The notes below the pieces were generated by a model, which did no database searches, had not been told where the DNA came from, and was given only the letters and a program-made list of their open reading frames with translations. Shown piece by piece: positions 53,223 to 63,048 of a stretch of 64,000 nt of DNA. Numbering within the stretch: position 1 is the first letter of the stretch; each line of letters begins with the position of its first letter. Origin of the DNA: Maritimibacter sp. HL-12 (GTDB lineage Bacteria; Pseudomonadota; Alphaproteobacteria; Rhodobacterales; Rhodobacteraceae); contig NZ_FXBQ01000001.1 in the NCBI RefSeq assembly GCF_900177545.1, positions 930,001 to 994,000 of the forward strand, read 5' to 3'. The translations under genes were made by a program, and so were the position numbers.

Positions 53223-54356
53223 TCACATGCCGCACTCGGCCGCGTAGGCGTCGGCGTGGTTCTCGATGGCGACGCCGATCGTCTTGTTGGTGTAGATATC
53301 GCCCTCCTTGATCACCTCGCGCACGTAGATGTCCTGGATCGGGTGGTTGTTCGGCCCGAAGGCGAAATCACCCCGCGTGGAGGCAAAATCGGCCGCCTTG
53401 AGCGCGGCGCGGAAACCCTCCACGTCCGACACCTCGGCCTTGTCCAGCGCGCTGATCATCAGGTTGCCGGTGTCGAAGCCCTGGGAGGCGTAGAGCGAGG
53501 GCAGACGGCCGTATTCGGCCTCGAAACTCTCGACGAAGGCCGCGTTGGCCGGGTTGTCGAGGTCTTTCGCCCACTGGCTGGTGTTGACCACGCCGAGGGC
53601 GGCATCGCCAACCGCCTGCAGGATGCCCTGGTCGAAGCTGAAGGCCGGGCCGATCAGCGGGATATCGACGCCCGAGTCGGCATATTGCTTGAGGAAGGAA
53701 ATCCCCATCCCGCCGGGCAGGAAGAAAAACACGCTGTCGGCCCCCGAGGCGCGGATCTGGGCGATCTCGGCGGCGTAATCGGTCTGGCCGAGCTTGGTGT
53801 AGACCTCGCCCGAAAGCTCGCCCTCGTAGAACCGCTTGTAGCCGGTGAGCGCGTCTTGCCCGGCCGGGTAGTTCGGCGCGAGGATGAAGGAATTCGTGTA
53901 GCCGGCCGAATTGGCGTAGGCCCCCGCCGCCTCGTGCAGGTTGTCGTTCTGCCAGGCGACGTTGAAGTAGTTCGGATGACAGCCCTTGCCCGCCAGCGCC
54001 GAGGGGCCGGCATTGGGCGAGAGGTAGATCTTGCCCTGCGCCACCGCGCCCGGCACCACCGCCATCGCGAGGTTCGACCAGATGATGCCGGTCAGCACGT
54101 CGACATCCTCGGCCTGGATCATCCGGTCGGCGATCTGCACCGCCACGTCGGGCTTTTGCTGGTCGTCCTCGATGATCATCTCGATATCGTCGCGCCCCGA
54201 TTGCTTGAGCGCGAGCAGGAACCCGTCGCGCACGTCGAGCCCGAGCCCCGCGCCGCCGCCCGAAAGCGTGGTGATCATCCCCACCTTCACATCCGCCTGC
54301 GCACCGCCGGCCAGCGCCGCAAACGCCGCCGCCGCGATCATTGATTTCAGTGTCAT
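53223..54356 (-). CDS. Periplasmic amino-acid/aromatic-acid-binding protein (LivK-like)
   Basis: 377 residues. Signal peptide (MIAAAAFAALAGGAQAD) and a type I periplasmic-binding fold (VGMITTLSGGGAGLGLDVRDGFLLALKQSG). Two Cys (near 126 and at the end). Receptor for the livHMGF transporter; relatives near CoA-ligase genes bind aromatic acids. A 150-bp gap to the ligase gene may hold an internal promoter. Confidence 0.92.
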   Translation of the reverse strand: MTLKSMIAAAAFAALAGGAQADVKVGMITTLSGGGAGLGLDVRDGFLLALKQSGRDDIEMIIEDDQQKPDVAVQIADRMIQAEDVDVLTGIIWSNLAMAVVPGAVAQGKIYLSPNAGPSALAGKGCHPNYFNVAWQNDNLHEAAGAYANSAGYTNSFILAPNYPAGQDALTGYKRFYEGELSGEVYTKLGQTDYAAEIAQIRASGADSVFFFLPGGMGISFLKQYADSGVDIPLIGPAFSFDQGILQAVGDAALGVVNTSQWAKDLDNPANAAFVESFEAEYGRLPSLYASQGFDTGNLMISALDKAEVSDVEGFRAALKAADFASTRGDFAFGPNNHPIQDIYVREVIKEGDIYTNKTIGVAIENHADAYAAECGM

Positions 54357-54506
54357 GTCTTCCTCCTGTTGGGTTTCGATGTTCGGACCGCTTTGCGGAT
54401 CCGTTTTTTATTGCGCCCAATCTCGTCCGCATCGCGCTTGGGCTCGGCGCGATCCGCCCTGCCGGGTTCGGCTCGCGGCATCACCGCGCGGCCCCCGGTA
54501 ATCACC

Positions 54507-56138
54507 CTAGTCGGTCTGCGGACGCAGTTCACGCAGAACGAAGCGTTGGATCTTTCCGGTGGCCGTCTTCGGCAACGCGGTGTGAAACCGGATCGATCGC
54601 GGGTACTTGTACGGTGCGATGCTGTCCTTGACGTGGTCCTGAAGCGCCTTGATCAACTGGGCCGATGCCTTGTGACCCGGCGCCAGCACCACATGCGCCT
54701 CGACGATCTGGCCGCGCTCCGGATCGGACGCCCCCACGACCGCGCATTCCGCGACCGCCTCGTGGGCCAATAGCGCGGCTTCGACTTCCGGGCCGGCGAT
54801 GTTGTAGCCCGAGGACACGATCATGTCGTCGTTGCGCGCGGCGAAATGGAAGTAGCCGTCCTCGTCGCGCCAGAAACTGTCGCCGGTGATGTTCCAGCCA
54901 TCCCGCACATACTCGCTCTGGCGATCGTCGTTGAGATAGCGGCAGCCGGTCGGGCCGCGCACCGCGAGGCGGCCCACTTCGCCATCGGGCAGATCCATCA
55001 TCTCGTCGTTCACGATCCGGGCCTCGTAGCCGGTGACCGGGCGCCCGGTGCAGGCCGGCTGCGCATCCTCGAACCGGTTGCTCACGAAGATGTGGAGCAT
55101 TTCCGTGGCGCCGATCCCGTCGAGCATCGGCTTGCCGGTCTTGGCCATCCACTCCTCGTAGACCGGCGCCGGCAGGGTCTCACCCGCCGAGACCGCCGCG
55201 CGCAGGCTGGACAGATCAGCGCCCTCGTCCATCGCGCTCAACATGACCCGGTAGGCGGTCGGCGCGGTGAAACAAACCGTCGCGCCGTAGTCCTCGATGA
55301 TCCCGATCATGTTCGGCGGCGAGGCGTTCTCCAGCAGCGTCGCAGTGGCGCCGAAGCGCAGCGGAAACACCGCGAGCCCACCCAGGCCGAAGGTGAAGGC
55401 GAGCGGCGGCGAGCCCACGAACACGTCGTCCGGCGTGACCTGAAGCACCTCGCGGGCATATCCATCGGCAATGATCAGGAGATCGCGGTGGAAATGCATC
55501 GTGGCCTTCGGGTTGCCGGTGGTGCCGGAGGTGAAGCCCAGCAAGGCGACATCGTCGCGTCCGGTGCGGACGGCCTCGAAATGCACCGGTTTCTGCAGCG
55601 CCAGCCGGTCAAGCTCGGCATCGTGGTTCGAGGTGCCGTCGAACCCGACCACCGTCTTGAGAAACCGGCTGGTCTTGGCGCAGGCGGCGAGGTCGTCCAT
55701 CAGCCGGGTATCGCACAGCGCATGGCTGATCTCGGCCTTGTCGACGATCTTGGCCAGTTCGCCCGCCCGCAGCATCGGCATGGTATTGACGACGACCGCC
55801 CCCGCCTTGGTGGCGGCAAGCCAGCAGGCCACCATCGCGGGATTGTTGGCCGACCGGATCAGGACGCGGTTGCCGGGTTTGACCCCGAGATCCTCGACCA
55901 ACGCCCGGGCAAGGCGGTTGGTCCAGTCGGCCAGTTCCTTGTAGGTTCGTCGGCGTCCGTTGCCGATCAGGGCAGTGCGGTCGCCGAAACCTCTCTCGAC
56001 GATTGCGTCGGTCAGTTCGACCCCGACATTCAGGTGCTCGGGGTAGTCGAAGCCGTCGAGCAGGAAGTCGGGCCACTGCGCCTGTGGCGGCAGCCCGTCA
56101 CGGGCAAACGTGTCGATATGCGCACTCGGTCCAAGCAT
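54507..56138 (-). CDS. Aryl-CoA ligase, 2-aminobenzoate-CoA ligase-like
   Basis: 543 residues. Adenylate-forming motifs: LGFTSGTTGNPKATMHFH, GATEML, RDGWNITGDSF and the C-terminal catalytic Lys in PKTATGKIQRF. The gene is contiguous with the acyl-CoA dehydrogenase gene. Presence of the 2-aminobenzoyl-CoA monooxygenase in the same operon makes anthranilate (2-aminobenzoate) the most likely substrate; benzoate or salicylate are alternatives. Confidence 0.9.
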   Translation of the reverse strand: MLGPSAHIDTFARDGLPPQAQWPDFLLDGFDYPEHLNVGVELTDAIVERGFGDRTALIGNGRRRTYKELADWTNRLARALVEDLGVKPGNRVLIRSANNPAMVACWLAATKAGAVVVNTMPMLRAGELAKIVDKAEISHALCDTRLMDDLAACAKTSRFLKTVVGFDGTSNHDAELDRLALQKPVHFEAVRTGRDDVALLGFTSGTTGNPKATMHFHRDLLIIADGYAREVLQVTPDDVFVGSPPLAFTFGLGGLAVFPLRFGATATLLENASPPNMIGIIEDYGATVCFTAPTAYRVMLSAMDEGADLSSLRAAVSAGETLPAPVYEEWMAKTGKPMLDGIGATEMLHIFVSNRFEDAQPACTGRPVTGYEARIVNDEMMDLPDGEVGRLAVRGPTGCRYLNDDRQSEYVRDGWNITGDSFWRDEDGYFHFAARNDDMIVSSGYNIAGPEVEAALLAHEAVAECAVVGASDPERGQIVEAHVVLAPGHKASAQLIKALQDHVKDSIAPYKYPRSIRFHTALPKTATGKIQRFVLRELRPQTD

Positions 56139-57299
56139 TCATGTCTCCCCTTCGTGTTGGGCCATCACCTGGCGGGCAATCACCACGCGTTGCACATCCG
56201 ATGCCCCTTCGTAGATCCGCAGGGCCCGGATTTCGCGATACAGTTTCTCGACCGTCTCACCCGACTTCACCCCGTCGCCGCCGTGCAGCTGAACGGCCCG
56301 GTCGATGACCTGCTGCGCCTGTTCGGTGGAGAAGAGCTTGGCCATCGCCGCCTCGCGCGTGACCCGCGCGGCGCCCGTGTCCTTGGCCCAGGCCGCGCGG
56401 TAGACCAGCAGCGCGGCGGCATCGACGTCGAGCGCCATGTCGGCGATGTGGCCTTGCACCATCTGCAGATCGAACAGCGGCGCGCCCTGCACGTGCCGGG
56501 CCCGGACCCGCGTCAACGCTTCGTCGAGCGCGCGCCGCGCGAAGCCGAGCGCCGCCGCGGCCACGGTCGAGCGGAACACGTCCAGCACCGACATGGCAAT
56601 GCGGAACCCCTGCCCCGACGCCCCGAGCATGGCGCTGGCGGGCACCCGGCAATCGCTGAACCGCAAGGTGGCCAGCGGGTGGGGCGCGATGGTTTCGAGC
56701 CGTTCGACGATCTCGAACCCGGGCAGACCGGCGGGCAGAACGAAGGCCGACAGACCGCGCGCGCCCGGCGCATCGCCGGTCCGGGCAAACAGGGTGAAGA
56801 CATCCGCGATGGCGCCGTTCGAGATCCAGGTCTTCTCGCCGTTGAGCACGTAAGATTCGCCGTCGCGCACCGCCGTCATCGTCGAATTGGCGACGTCCGA
56901 GCCCGATTGCGGCTCGGTCAGGGCGAAGGCCGAGATCGCCTGGCCACTGCGGGTGAGGGGCAGCCATTCGGATTGCTGTTTCGGGGTACCGAACAGCGAG
57001 ATCGCGCCGGTGCCAAGTCCCTGCATGGCAAAGGAAAAATCGGCCAGCCCGTCGTGGCGGGCCAGGGTTTCGCGGGCAAGGCACAGGCGGCGGACATCGA
57101 GGCTTTCGCCCGCCTCCGCGGCGGTGTGCACGAGCCATCCCGCCTCGCCCATCCGGCGCACCAGCGCGCGGCAGGCGGCCTCGGTGTCGCCGTGGTCGAT
57201 CGCCGCCAGCTCCCGGCCTGCCCAATCGTCCAGCGCCCCGGCGAAGGTGGCATGGTCAGGCGTGAAGAACGGCCAGTCGAGAAAGCTTCGGTCGGCCAT
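56139..57299 (-). CDS. Acyl-CoA dehydrogenase
   Basis: 386 residues from ATG 57299, sharing one base with the enoyl-CoA hydratase stop. [18 protein letters not shown] and the second family motif [35 protein letters not shown] are present. Flavoprotein dehydrogenating an acyl-CoA of the ring-reduced intermediate. Confidence 0.92.
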   Translation of the reverse strand: MADRSFLDWPFFTPDHATFAGALDDWAGRELAAIDHGDTEAACRALVRRMGEAGWLVHTAAEAGESLDVRRLCLARETLARHDGLADFSFAMQGLGTGAISLFGTPKQQSEWLPLTRSGQAISAFALTEPQSGSDVANSTMTAVRDGESYVLNGEKTWISNGAIADVFTLFARTGDAPGARGLSAFVLPAGLPGFEIVERLETIAPHPLATLRFSDCRVPASAMLGASGQGFRIAMSVLDVFRSTVAAAALGFARRALDEALTRVRARHVQGAPLFDLQMVQGHIADMALDVDAAALLVYRAAWAKDTGAARVTREAAMAKLFSTEQAQQVIDRAVQLHGGDGVKSGETVEKLYREIRALRIYEGASDVQRVVIARQVMAQHEGET

Positions 57300-58111
57300 C
57301 AGTCGCCCTCGAACACGGGTTTTTCCTTCCCGACGAAGGCGTGATAGGCCCGCTCGAAATCGCGGGTCTGCATGCAGATCGCCTGGGCCTGGGCCTCGGC
57401 CTCGATCGCCTGGTCGAGCCCCATGTTCCATTCCTGGTTCAACTGGGTCTTGGTGATGCCATGGGCGAATGTCGGCCCGGCCGCGAGCCGTTCGGCGAGC
57501 TTGCGCGCCTCCGCTTCGAGATGGTCGGCGGCATGCAACGTGTTCCAGAAACCCCAGCGCTCGCCCTCTTCCGCCGACATCGTCCGCCCGGTGTAGAGCA
57601 GTTCGGCCGCGCGCCCCTGCCCGACGATCCTCGGCAGCATCGCGCAGGCACCCATGTCGCAGCCGGCGAGCCCGACGCGGGTGAACAGGAAGGCGCATTT
57701 GGCCTCCGGGGTGGCGAGCCGCAGGTCCGACGCCATGGCGACGATCGCACCGGCACCAACGCAGACCCCGTCGACCGCCGCGATGATCGGCTTGCCGCAC
57801 CCGATCATCGCCTTGACCAGGTCGCCGGTCATGCGGGTGAAGGCCAGCAGGTCTTTCATCTCCATGCCCACCAGCGGGCCGATGATATCGTGCACATCGC
57901 CGCCGGAGCAGAAATTGCCGCCGTTGGACGCGAAGATCACCACGTCAACATCCGTGGCATAGGCCAGCGCCCGGAAGGTATCGCGCAGCTCGGCGTAGCT
58001 TTCAAAGGTCAGCGGGTTCTTGCGGTCCGGGCGGTTCAGGCGGATCGTCGCGATCTGCCCGGTGCAACTCCATTCGAAATGCCGCGGTTTCAGGTCAGCC
58101 ATCTTGGTCAT
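57299..58111 (-). CDS. Enoyl-CoA hydratase/isomerase
   Basis: 270 residues from ATG 58111, GGAG upstream. Crotonase fold: [13 protein letters not shown] oxyanion loop and [23 protein letters not shown]. One catalytic position (Glu in the GFT-type loop) is replaced by VGLAGCDMG, so isomerase, hydratase or hydrolase is all possible. Overlaps the marR end by 17 bp. Confidence 0.9.
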   Translation of the reverse strand: MTKMADLKPRHFEWSCTGQIATIRLNRPDRKNPLTFESYAELRDTFRALAYATDVDVVIFASNGGNFCSGGDVHDIIGPLVGMEMKDLLAFTRMTGDLVKAMIGCGKPIIAAVDGVCVGAGAIVAMASDLRLATPEAKCAFLFTRVGLAGCDMGACAMLPRIVGQGRAAELLYTGRTMSAEEGERWGFWNTLHAADHLEAEARKLAERLAAGPTFAHGITKTQLNQEWNMGLDQAIEAEAQAQAICMQTRDFERAYHAFVGKEKPVFEGD

Positions 58112-58553
58112 CGTTTTCTCCTTCGACGCGATGCAGAAGATCACGGATGGTATCGAGTTCGGCGTGGCCGAGCCGCGCGAACAGCCTGTCGATCTCCGCC
58201 TCGTGCGCCCGCGCGACCTCCTCGAACCATGTCCGGCCGTCGCCGGTCAGCTCGACGAGAACCACCCGGCGGTCGATCTCGCTCGGAATGCGGCGCGCGA
58301 TCCCGTCCTTTTCGAGGCGCTCGACCACGGCGGTGGCATTGCCGTTCGACACCAGCAGACGCTGGCTGAGATCGCTCATCTTCATCGGGCCAGCGCTGCG
58401 ATACAGCGCGGCGGCGACATCGAAGCGCGGCAGGGTGGTGTCGAAGTTCAGCCGCAGGAATTCGCGCAGATGGTTCTCGGTGCGGCGGGTGACGCGCAAC
58501 AGCCGGAGCCATGTCCGCAGGCGGCGGCGGTCGAGCGGAGCCAGTGCGTTCAT
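58095..58553 (-). CDS. MarR-family transcriptional regulator
   Basis: 152 residues from ATG 58553. Winged helix: [34 protein letters not shown] plus wing [18 protein letters not shown]. Embedded in the operon between SDR and hydratase genes; likely an aryl-CoA-responsive repressor acting at the divergent 61.6-kb promoter region. Confidence 0.92.
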   Translation of the reverse strand: MNALAPLDRRRLRTWLRLLRVTRRTENHLREFLRLNFDTTLPRFDVAAALYRSAGPMKMSDLSQRLLVSNGNATAVVERLEKDGIARRIPSEIDRRVVLVELTGDGRTWFEEVARAHEAEIDRLFARLGHAELDTIRDLLHRVEGENDDQDG

Positions 58554-59290
58554 ACCTCGCCCCCCGCGATCGCGACCGCCTGGCCGTTGATCCCCTCCGA
58601 GCCCGGCCCGCACAGCCACAGCGCCGCGGCGCTCACCTCGGCGGGCCGGATCAGCCGGCCCTGCGGGTTGTGCTTGGTCAGCGCGGCGCGGGCCTCCGCC
58701 TCCGACATCCCGGTTTTTGAGACGATATTGGCGATCGACTGGCTGGTCATCTCGGTGTCGAGGAACCCGGGGCAAAGCGCGTTGGCGGTGATCTCGCGTC
58801 GTGCCACCTCCAGCGCGACGGAGCGGATCATCCCGACAACGCCATGCTTGGCCGCCGCATAGGGCGCCACGTATTCATAGCCCTTCAGCCCGGCGGTCGA
58901 GGCGACGGCGATCAGCCGCCCCCAACCATCCATTTGCGCCAGGCCAGCCCGCAAGGTCAGGAATGCCCCCGTGAGGTTGACCGCCAGCATCCGGTTCCAC
59001 CGTTCGAGCGAGGTCTTGGCGAAAGGCGCACTCTCGGCCGCACCCGCATTGGCGACGACGATATCGACCGGCCCCGCCGCCTCGAACAGCGCCGCAACTG
59101 ACGCCTCGTCGGTCACGTCGGCGGGGATCGCCCGGATCGCCGGCGACTGCGCAGCCACTGCCTCGAGCGGACCGGCGCGGCGCCCCGAACAGATCACCTC
59201 GGCACCGGCCGCGGCAAAGGCCAGCGCCATGTCGGCGCCGACACCGGTGCCCCCGCCGGTGATCAATACGCGGTGCCCTTCGAGCGTCAT
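58550..59290 (-). CDS. SDR family 3-hydroxyacyl-CoA dehydrogenase-like
   Basis: 246 residues from ATG 59290, overlapping the monooxygenase stop. TGGGTGVG cofactor loop, ANAG, and a [22 protein letters not shown] catalytic set. Probable NAD-dependent oxidation step of the anthraniloyl-CoA pathway. Confidence 0.9.
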   Translation of the reverse strand: MTLEGHRVLITGGGTGVGADMALAFAAAGAEVICSGRRAGPLEAVAAQSPAIRAIPADVTDEASVAALFEAAGPVDIVVANAGAAESAPFAKTSLERWNRMLAVNLTGAFLTLRAGLAQMDGWGRLIAVASTAGLKGYEYVAPYAAAKHGVVGMIRSVALEVARREITANALCPGFLDTEMTSQSIANIVSKTGMSEAEARAALTKHNPQGRLIRPAEVSAAALWLCGPGSEGINGQAVAIAGGEV

Positions 59291-61581
59291 ACCCGGATCG
59301 CCTCCTGTTGCTTCTCGCGCAGGCGATAGGCCTGGTCGCGGCCCGCCAGATAGGGATCGGGCCATTTGACATGGGTGTCGCCCAGCTCCACGGCGGCGTG
59401 CAGGGTCCAGTAGGGATCGGCCAGGTGCGGCCGCGCGAGGCAGACCAGATCGGCACGACCCGCCAGCAGGATCGAGTTGACGTGGTCGGTCTCGTAGATG
59501 TTGCCCACGGCCATGGTCGGCATGTTCAGTTCGTTGCGGATCCGGTTGGCAAACGGTGTCTGGAACATCCGGCCATAGACCGGCTGCGCCTCCACGCTGG
59601 TCTGCCCGGCCGACACGTCGATGATATCGGCGCCGGCTGCGCGGAACATGCCCGCGATCTCCACCGCATCTTCCGGGGACACGCCATCCTCGCCGACCCA
59701 GTCATGGGCGCTGATGCGCACCGAGATCGGCTTGCCCTCAGGCCAGGCCGCCCGCATGGCGCCGAACACCTCCAGCGGGTAGCGCATGCGGTTCTCAAGG
59801 CTGCCGCCGTAGTCATCATCGCGCCGGTTCGACACCGGCGAGATGAAGGACGAGATCAGGTAACCGTGTGCGGCGTGCAGTTCGACCATGTCGAACCCGG
59901 CGCGCGCGGCCATTTCAGTCGCGGCGACGAACTGGTCGCGCACTTCGTCCATGTCGTCCCGGGTCATCGCGCGGGGCGGGGCGTTGCGCTTCGACCACGG
60001 GATCGCCGAGGCCGAGATCAGCTCCCAGTTTTCCGCCGCGAGCGGCGCGTCCATCTCCTCCCAGCCAAGCTGCGTCGAGCCCTTGCGCCCGGAATGGCCG
60101 ATCTGCGAACAGATCTTCGCCTCCGTCTCGGCATGGACGAAATCCACCAGCCGCTTCCAGGCCGCCTCGTGTTCGGGGGCGTAGAGACCGGGGCAGCCGG
60201 GCGTGATCCGCCCCTCGGGCGAGACGCAGGTCATCTCGGTATAGACCAGCCCAGCTCCGCCCTTGGCGCGCTCGGCGTAGTGGACGAAGTGCCAGTCGGT
60301 CGGGCAGCCATCGACCGCCTTGTACTGGGCCATTGGCGAGACGACGATGCGGTTCTCAAGCGCCATGTCGCCAAGTTGGAACGGCGCGAACATCGGCGCG
60401 CGCACCGGCGCATCGGGGGCAACGCCGGCCTGGGTCTGGAACCAGCGCTCGGCGCTCTCCAGCCAGTCGGGATCGCGCAGCCGCAGGTTTTCGTGGCTGA
60501 TCCGCTGCGACCGGGTCAGCAGGTTGTAATTGAACTGGACCGGGTCCTGATCGAGATAGCGCTCCACGTCCTCGAACCATTCCAGCGAGTTGCGCGCCGC
60601 CGATTGCAGCCGCAGAACCTCGAGCCGGCGTTCGTCCTGGTAGCGCTCAAATGCCCGCTCCAGGCTCGGCTCCGAGTGCAGGTAGTCGGCCAGCGCGATC
60701 GCGCTGTCGAAGGCCAGGCGCGAGCCAGACCCGATCGAGAAATGCCCGGTCGCCGCCGCGTCGCCGACCAGAACGACATTCTCGTGATACCACTTCTCGC
60801 AGATCACGCGCGGGAAGTTCATCCACACCGCCGAGCCGCGCAGGTGACTGGCGTTCGACATCAGGTCATGGCCGCCAAGGTATTTCTCGAACACCTTGCG
60901 GCAGGTCTCGACCGTTTCTTCCTTCGTCATGTGCTCGAACCCCCAGGCATCCCAGGTGGGCTGCAGACATTCGACGATAAAGGTCGCCGTGTCGTCGTTG
61001 AACTGGTAGACATGCGCCCACATCCAGCCGTGCTCGGTCTTCTCAAAGATGAAGGTGAAGGCGTCGTCGAATTTCTGGTGGGTGCCGAGCCAGATGAACT
61101 TGCACAGGCGGGTGTCGATATCGGGGCGGAACACGTCCTCGTATTCCTTGCGCACCAGCGAGTTGATCCCGTCGGCGGCGACCACGAGATCGTAGTCCGC
61201 GCGGTATTCCTCGGCCGATTTGAACTCGCTCTCGAATTGCAGGTTGACGCCAAGCGCGCGCGCTCGCTCCTGCAGCAGGATCAGCATCTGCATCCGCCCG
61301 ATCCCGGCGAAACCGTGCCCGCCCGACACGGTGCGCACGCCGTTGTGCTCGACTGCGATATCGTCCCAGTAGGCGAAGTGATCGCGGATCGCCTGGGTGC
61401 TCTCGGGATCGTTCTTCTGCATCCGCTCCAGCGCGTCGTCCGACAGCACGACCCCCCAGCCGAAGGTATCGTTCGCGCGGTTGCGCTCCAGCACGGTCAC
61501 GTCGTGGGACGGATCCCGAAGCTTCATGGAAATGGCGAAATAGAGGCCCGCCGGACCGCCCCCAAGACAGATGACTTTCAC
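59287..61581 (-). CDS. 2-Aminobenzoyl-CoA monooxygenase/reductase (two-domain)
   Basis: 764 residues from GTG 61581, with GGAGG upstream. Residues 1-380 form an FAD monooxygenase ([11 protein letters not shown], and FAD loop [16 protein letters not shown]). From about 385 an Old Yellow Enzyme-type reductase follows ([22 protein letters not shown], with GHSGRKGS and [14 protein letters not shown]). This fusion is the known enzyme of aerobic anthranilate metabolism via CoA thioester, which hydroxylates and reduces the ring; salicyloyl-CoA 5-hydroxylase is a related annotation. First gene of the operon. Confidence 0.95.
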   Translation of the reverse strand: MKVICLGGGPAGLYFAISMKLRDPSHDVTVLERNRANDTFGWGVVLSDDALERMQKNDPESTQAIRDHFAYWDDIAVEHNGVRTVSGGHGFAGIGRMQMLILLQERARALGVNLQFESEFKSAEEYRADYDLVVAADGINSLVRKEYEDVFRPDIDTRLCKFIWLGTHQKFDDAFTFIFEKTEHGWMWAHVYQFNDDTATFIVECLQPTWDAWGFEHMTKEETVETCRKVFEKYLGGHDLMSNASHLRGSAVWMNFPRVICEKWYHENVVLVGDAAATGHFSIGSGSRLAFDSAIALADYLHSEPSLERAFERYQDERRLEVLRLQSAARNSLEWFEDVERYLDQDPVQFNYNLLTRSQRISHENLRLRDPDWLESAERWFQTQAGVAPDAPVRAPMFAPFQLGDMALENRIVVSPMAQYKAVDGCPTDWHFVHYAERAKGGAGLVYTEMTCVSPEGRITPGCPGLYAPEHEAAWKRLVDFVHAETEAKICSQIGHSGRKGSTQLGWEEMDAPLAAENWELISASAIPWSKRNAPPRAMTRDDMDEVRDQFVAATEMAARAGFDMVELHAAHGYLISSFISPVSNRRDDDYGGSLENRMRYPLEVFGAMRAAWPEGKPISVRISAHDWVGEDGVSPEDAVEIAGMFRAAGADIIDVSAGQTSVEAQPVYGRMFQTPFANRIRNELNMPTMAVGNIYETDHVNSILLAGRADLVCLARPHLADPYWTLHAAVELGDTHVKWPDPYLAGRDQAYRLREKQQEAIRV

Positions 61582-61654
61582 GAACGAACCCTCCGAAGCG
61601 CATGAAGCAGGGCGCATAGCCCCTCGCGATCAAGGCTAGAGAAGCTCCAATTAT

Positions 61655-61682
61655 GTTTCAAGCTTAAACTTTCATACTTGAA
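61655..61682. promoter_or_regulatory. AT-rich divergent promoter with inverted repeat
   Basis: TTCAAG (61657-61662) and CTTGAA (61677-61682) flank 14 bases; TTTCAAGCTTAAA overlaps the first arm and is itself a near-palindrome. It is an AT-rich island in GC-rich surroundings, 75 bp upstream of the monooxygenase GTG and 50 bp upstream of gcdH. A likely MarR operator. Confidence 0.5.
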
Positions 61683-61732
61683 GTAATTTGCCCTGCCAGC
61701 TAAGACGATCCCGAGACACAACGGAGCTTGTC

Positions 61733-62947
61733 ATGACCAGGAACACCCCCGAACATGCGCGCCAGAAGCCGCCCGCGATGACCTGGGATGACCCCTTCCT
61801 GCTGGATAACCAGCTTGAGGAAGAGGAAAAGATGATCCGCGATTCGGCCCGGGCCTATTGCCAGGACAAGCTTCTCTCCCGCGTCGTCGAGGCGAATCGC
61901 AACGAGGTTTTCCACCGCGAGATCATGACCGAGATGGGCGAACTGGGACTGCTCGGCGCGACCATTCCCGAGGAATACGGCGGCGTCGGCGCGAATTACA
62001 CCTCCTACGGGCTGATCGCGCGGGAAGTGGAGCGGGTCGACAGCGGCTACCGGTCGGCGATGTCGGTGCAATCCAGCCTGGTGATGCACCCGATCTTCGC
62101 CTACGGCAGCGAGGAGCAGCGGCAGAAATACCTGCCGAAGCTGGCCAGCGGCGAATGGGTCGGATGTTTCGGCCTGACCGAACCCGACCACGGGTCCGAC
62201 CCCGGCGGCATGGTCACCCGGGCAAAGCCCGTCGATGGCGGCTACCTGGTCTCGGGCGCGAAGAACTGGATCACCAATTCACCGATCGCAGATGTCTTCG
62301 TCGTCTGGGCCAAGTCCGACGCCCACGAGGGCAAGATCCGTGGCTTCGTGCTGGAAAAGGGCATGAAAGGGCTGAACGCGCCGAAGATCGAGGGCAAGTT
62401 CTCGCTGCGCGCCTCGATCACCGGCATGATCCAGATGGACGAGGTCTTCGTGCCCGAAGAAAACCTCCTGCCGCATGTCTCGGGGCTCGCCGGCCCCTTC
62501 GGCTGCCTCAACCGGGCGCGGTTCGGGATCGCCTGGGGCGCCCTCGGCGCCGCCGAAGCCTGCTGGCACGCGGCGCGCAGCTACACCATGGACCGCACCC
62601 AGTTCGGCCGCCCGCTTGCTGCCACCCAGTTGATCCAGAAGAAGCTGGCCGACATGCAGACCGAGATCTCGCTCGGCCTGCAGGGCTGCCTCCGGCTCGG
62701 CCGGCTGATGGACGAGGACGCGGCCTCCGCGGAACTCATCAGCATGATGAAGCGCAACAATTGCGGCAAGGCGCTGGCCGTGGCCCGCGAAGCGCGCGAC
62801 ATGCACGGCGGCAACGGGGTGAGCGATGAATACCCGGTGATCCGCCATGTCATGAATCTCGAAGCGGTCAACACCTACGAGGGCACCCACGATATCCACG
62901 CCCTGATCCTCGGCCGGGCCCAGACCGGGCACCAGGCCTTTCAGTGA
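61733..62947 (+). CDS. gcdH: Glutaryl-CoA dehydrogenase
   Basis: 404 residues from ATG 61733 with CGGAG upstream. [22 protein letters not shown] at the N-terminus, [19 protein letters not shown], and the C-terminal [29 protein letters not shown] motif identify the glutaryl-CoA branch of acyl-CoA dehydrogenases, which oxidise and decarboxylate glutaryl-CoA to crotonyl-CoA. Divergent from the monooxygenase operon and followed by the hydratase/dehydrogenase gene; supplies the lower pathway. Confidence 0.95.
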   Translation: MTRNTPEHARQKPPAMTWDDPFLLDNQLEEEEKMIRDSARAYCQDKLLSRVVEANRNEVFHREIMTEMGELGLLGATIPEEYGGVGANYTSYGLIAREVERVDSGYRSAMSVQSSLVMHPIFAYGSEEQRQKYLPKLASGEWVGCFGLTEPDHGSDPGGMVTRAKPVDGGYLVSGAKNWITNSPIADVFVVWAKSDAHEGKIRGFVLEKGMKGLNAPKIEGKFSLRASITGMIQMDEVFVPEENLLPHVSGLAGPFGCLNRARFGIAWGALGAAEACWHAARSYTMDRTQFGRPLAATQLIQKKLADMQTEISLGLQGCLRLGRLMDEDAASAELISMMKRNNCGKALAVAREARDMHGGNGVSDEYPVIRHVMNLEAVNTYEGTHDIHALILGRAQTGHQAFQ

Positions 62948-63048
62948 AGCCGGCCCGCGGCCGATCCGGGACGGCACCATTTCGATGTGACTGACGGGCA
63001 CGAGCGCCCGCCATGTACGCTGTTTCAAACCTTGCTGGGGGCGCCGGA

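Noticed and set aside
54846-57344. 832-codon plus-strand frame antisense to the CoA ligase and acyl-CoA dehydrogenase
   Set aside because: Shadow of high-GC coding on the other strand; no domain pattern.
59308-61605. 765-codon plus-strand frame antisense to the monooxygenase/reductase
   Set aside because: Shadow frame; the minus strand carries a clear two-domain enzyme of the expected length.
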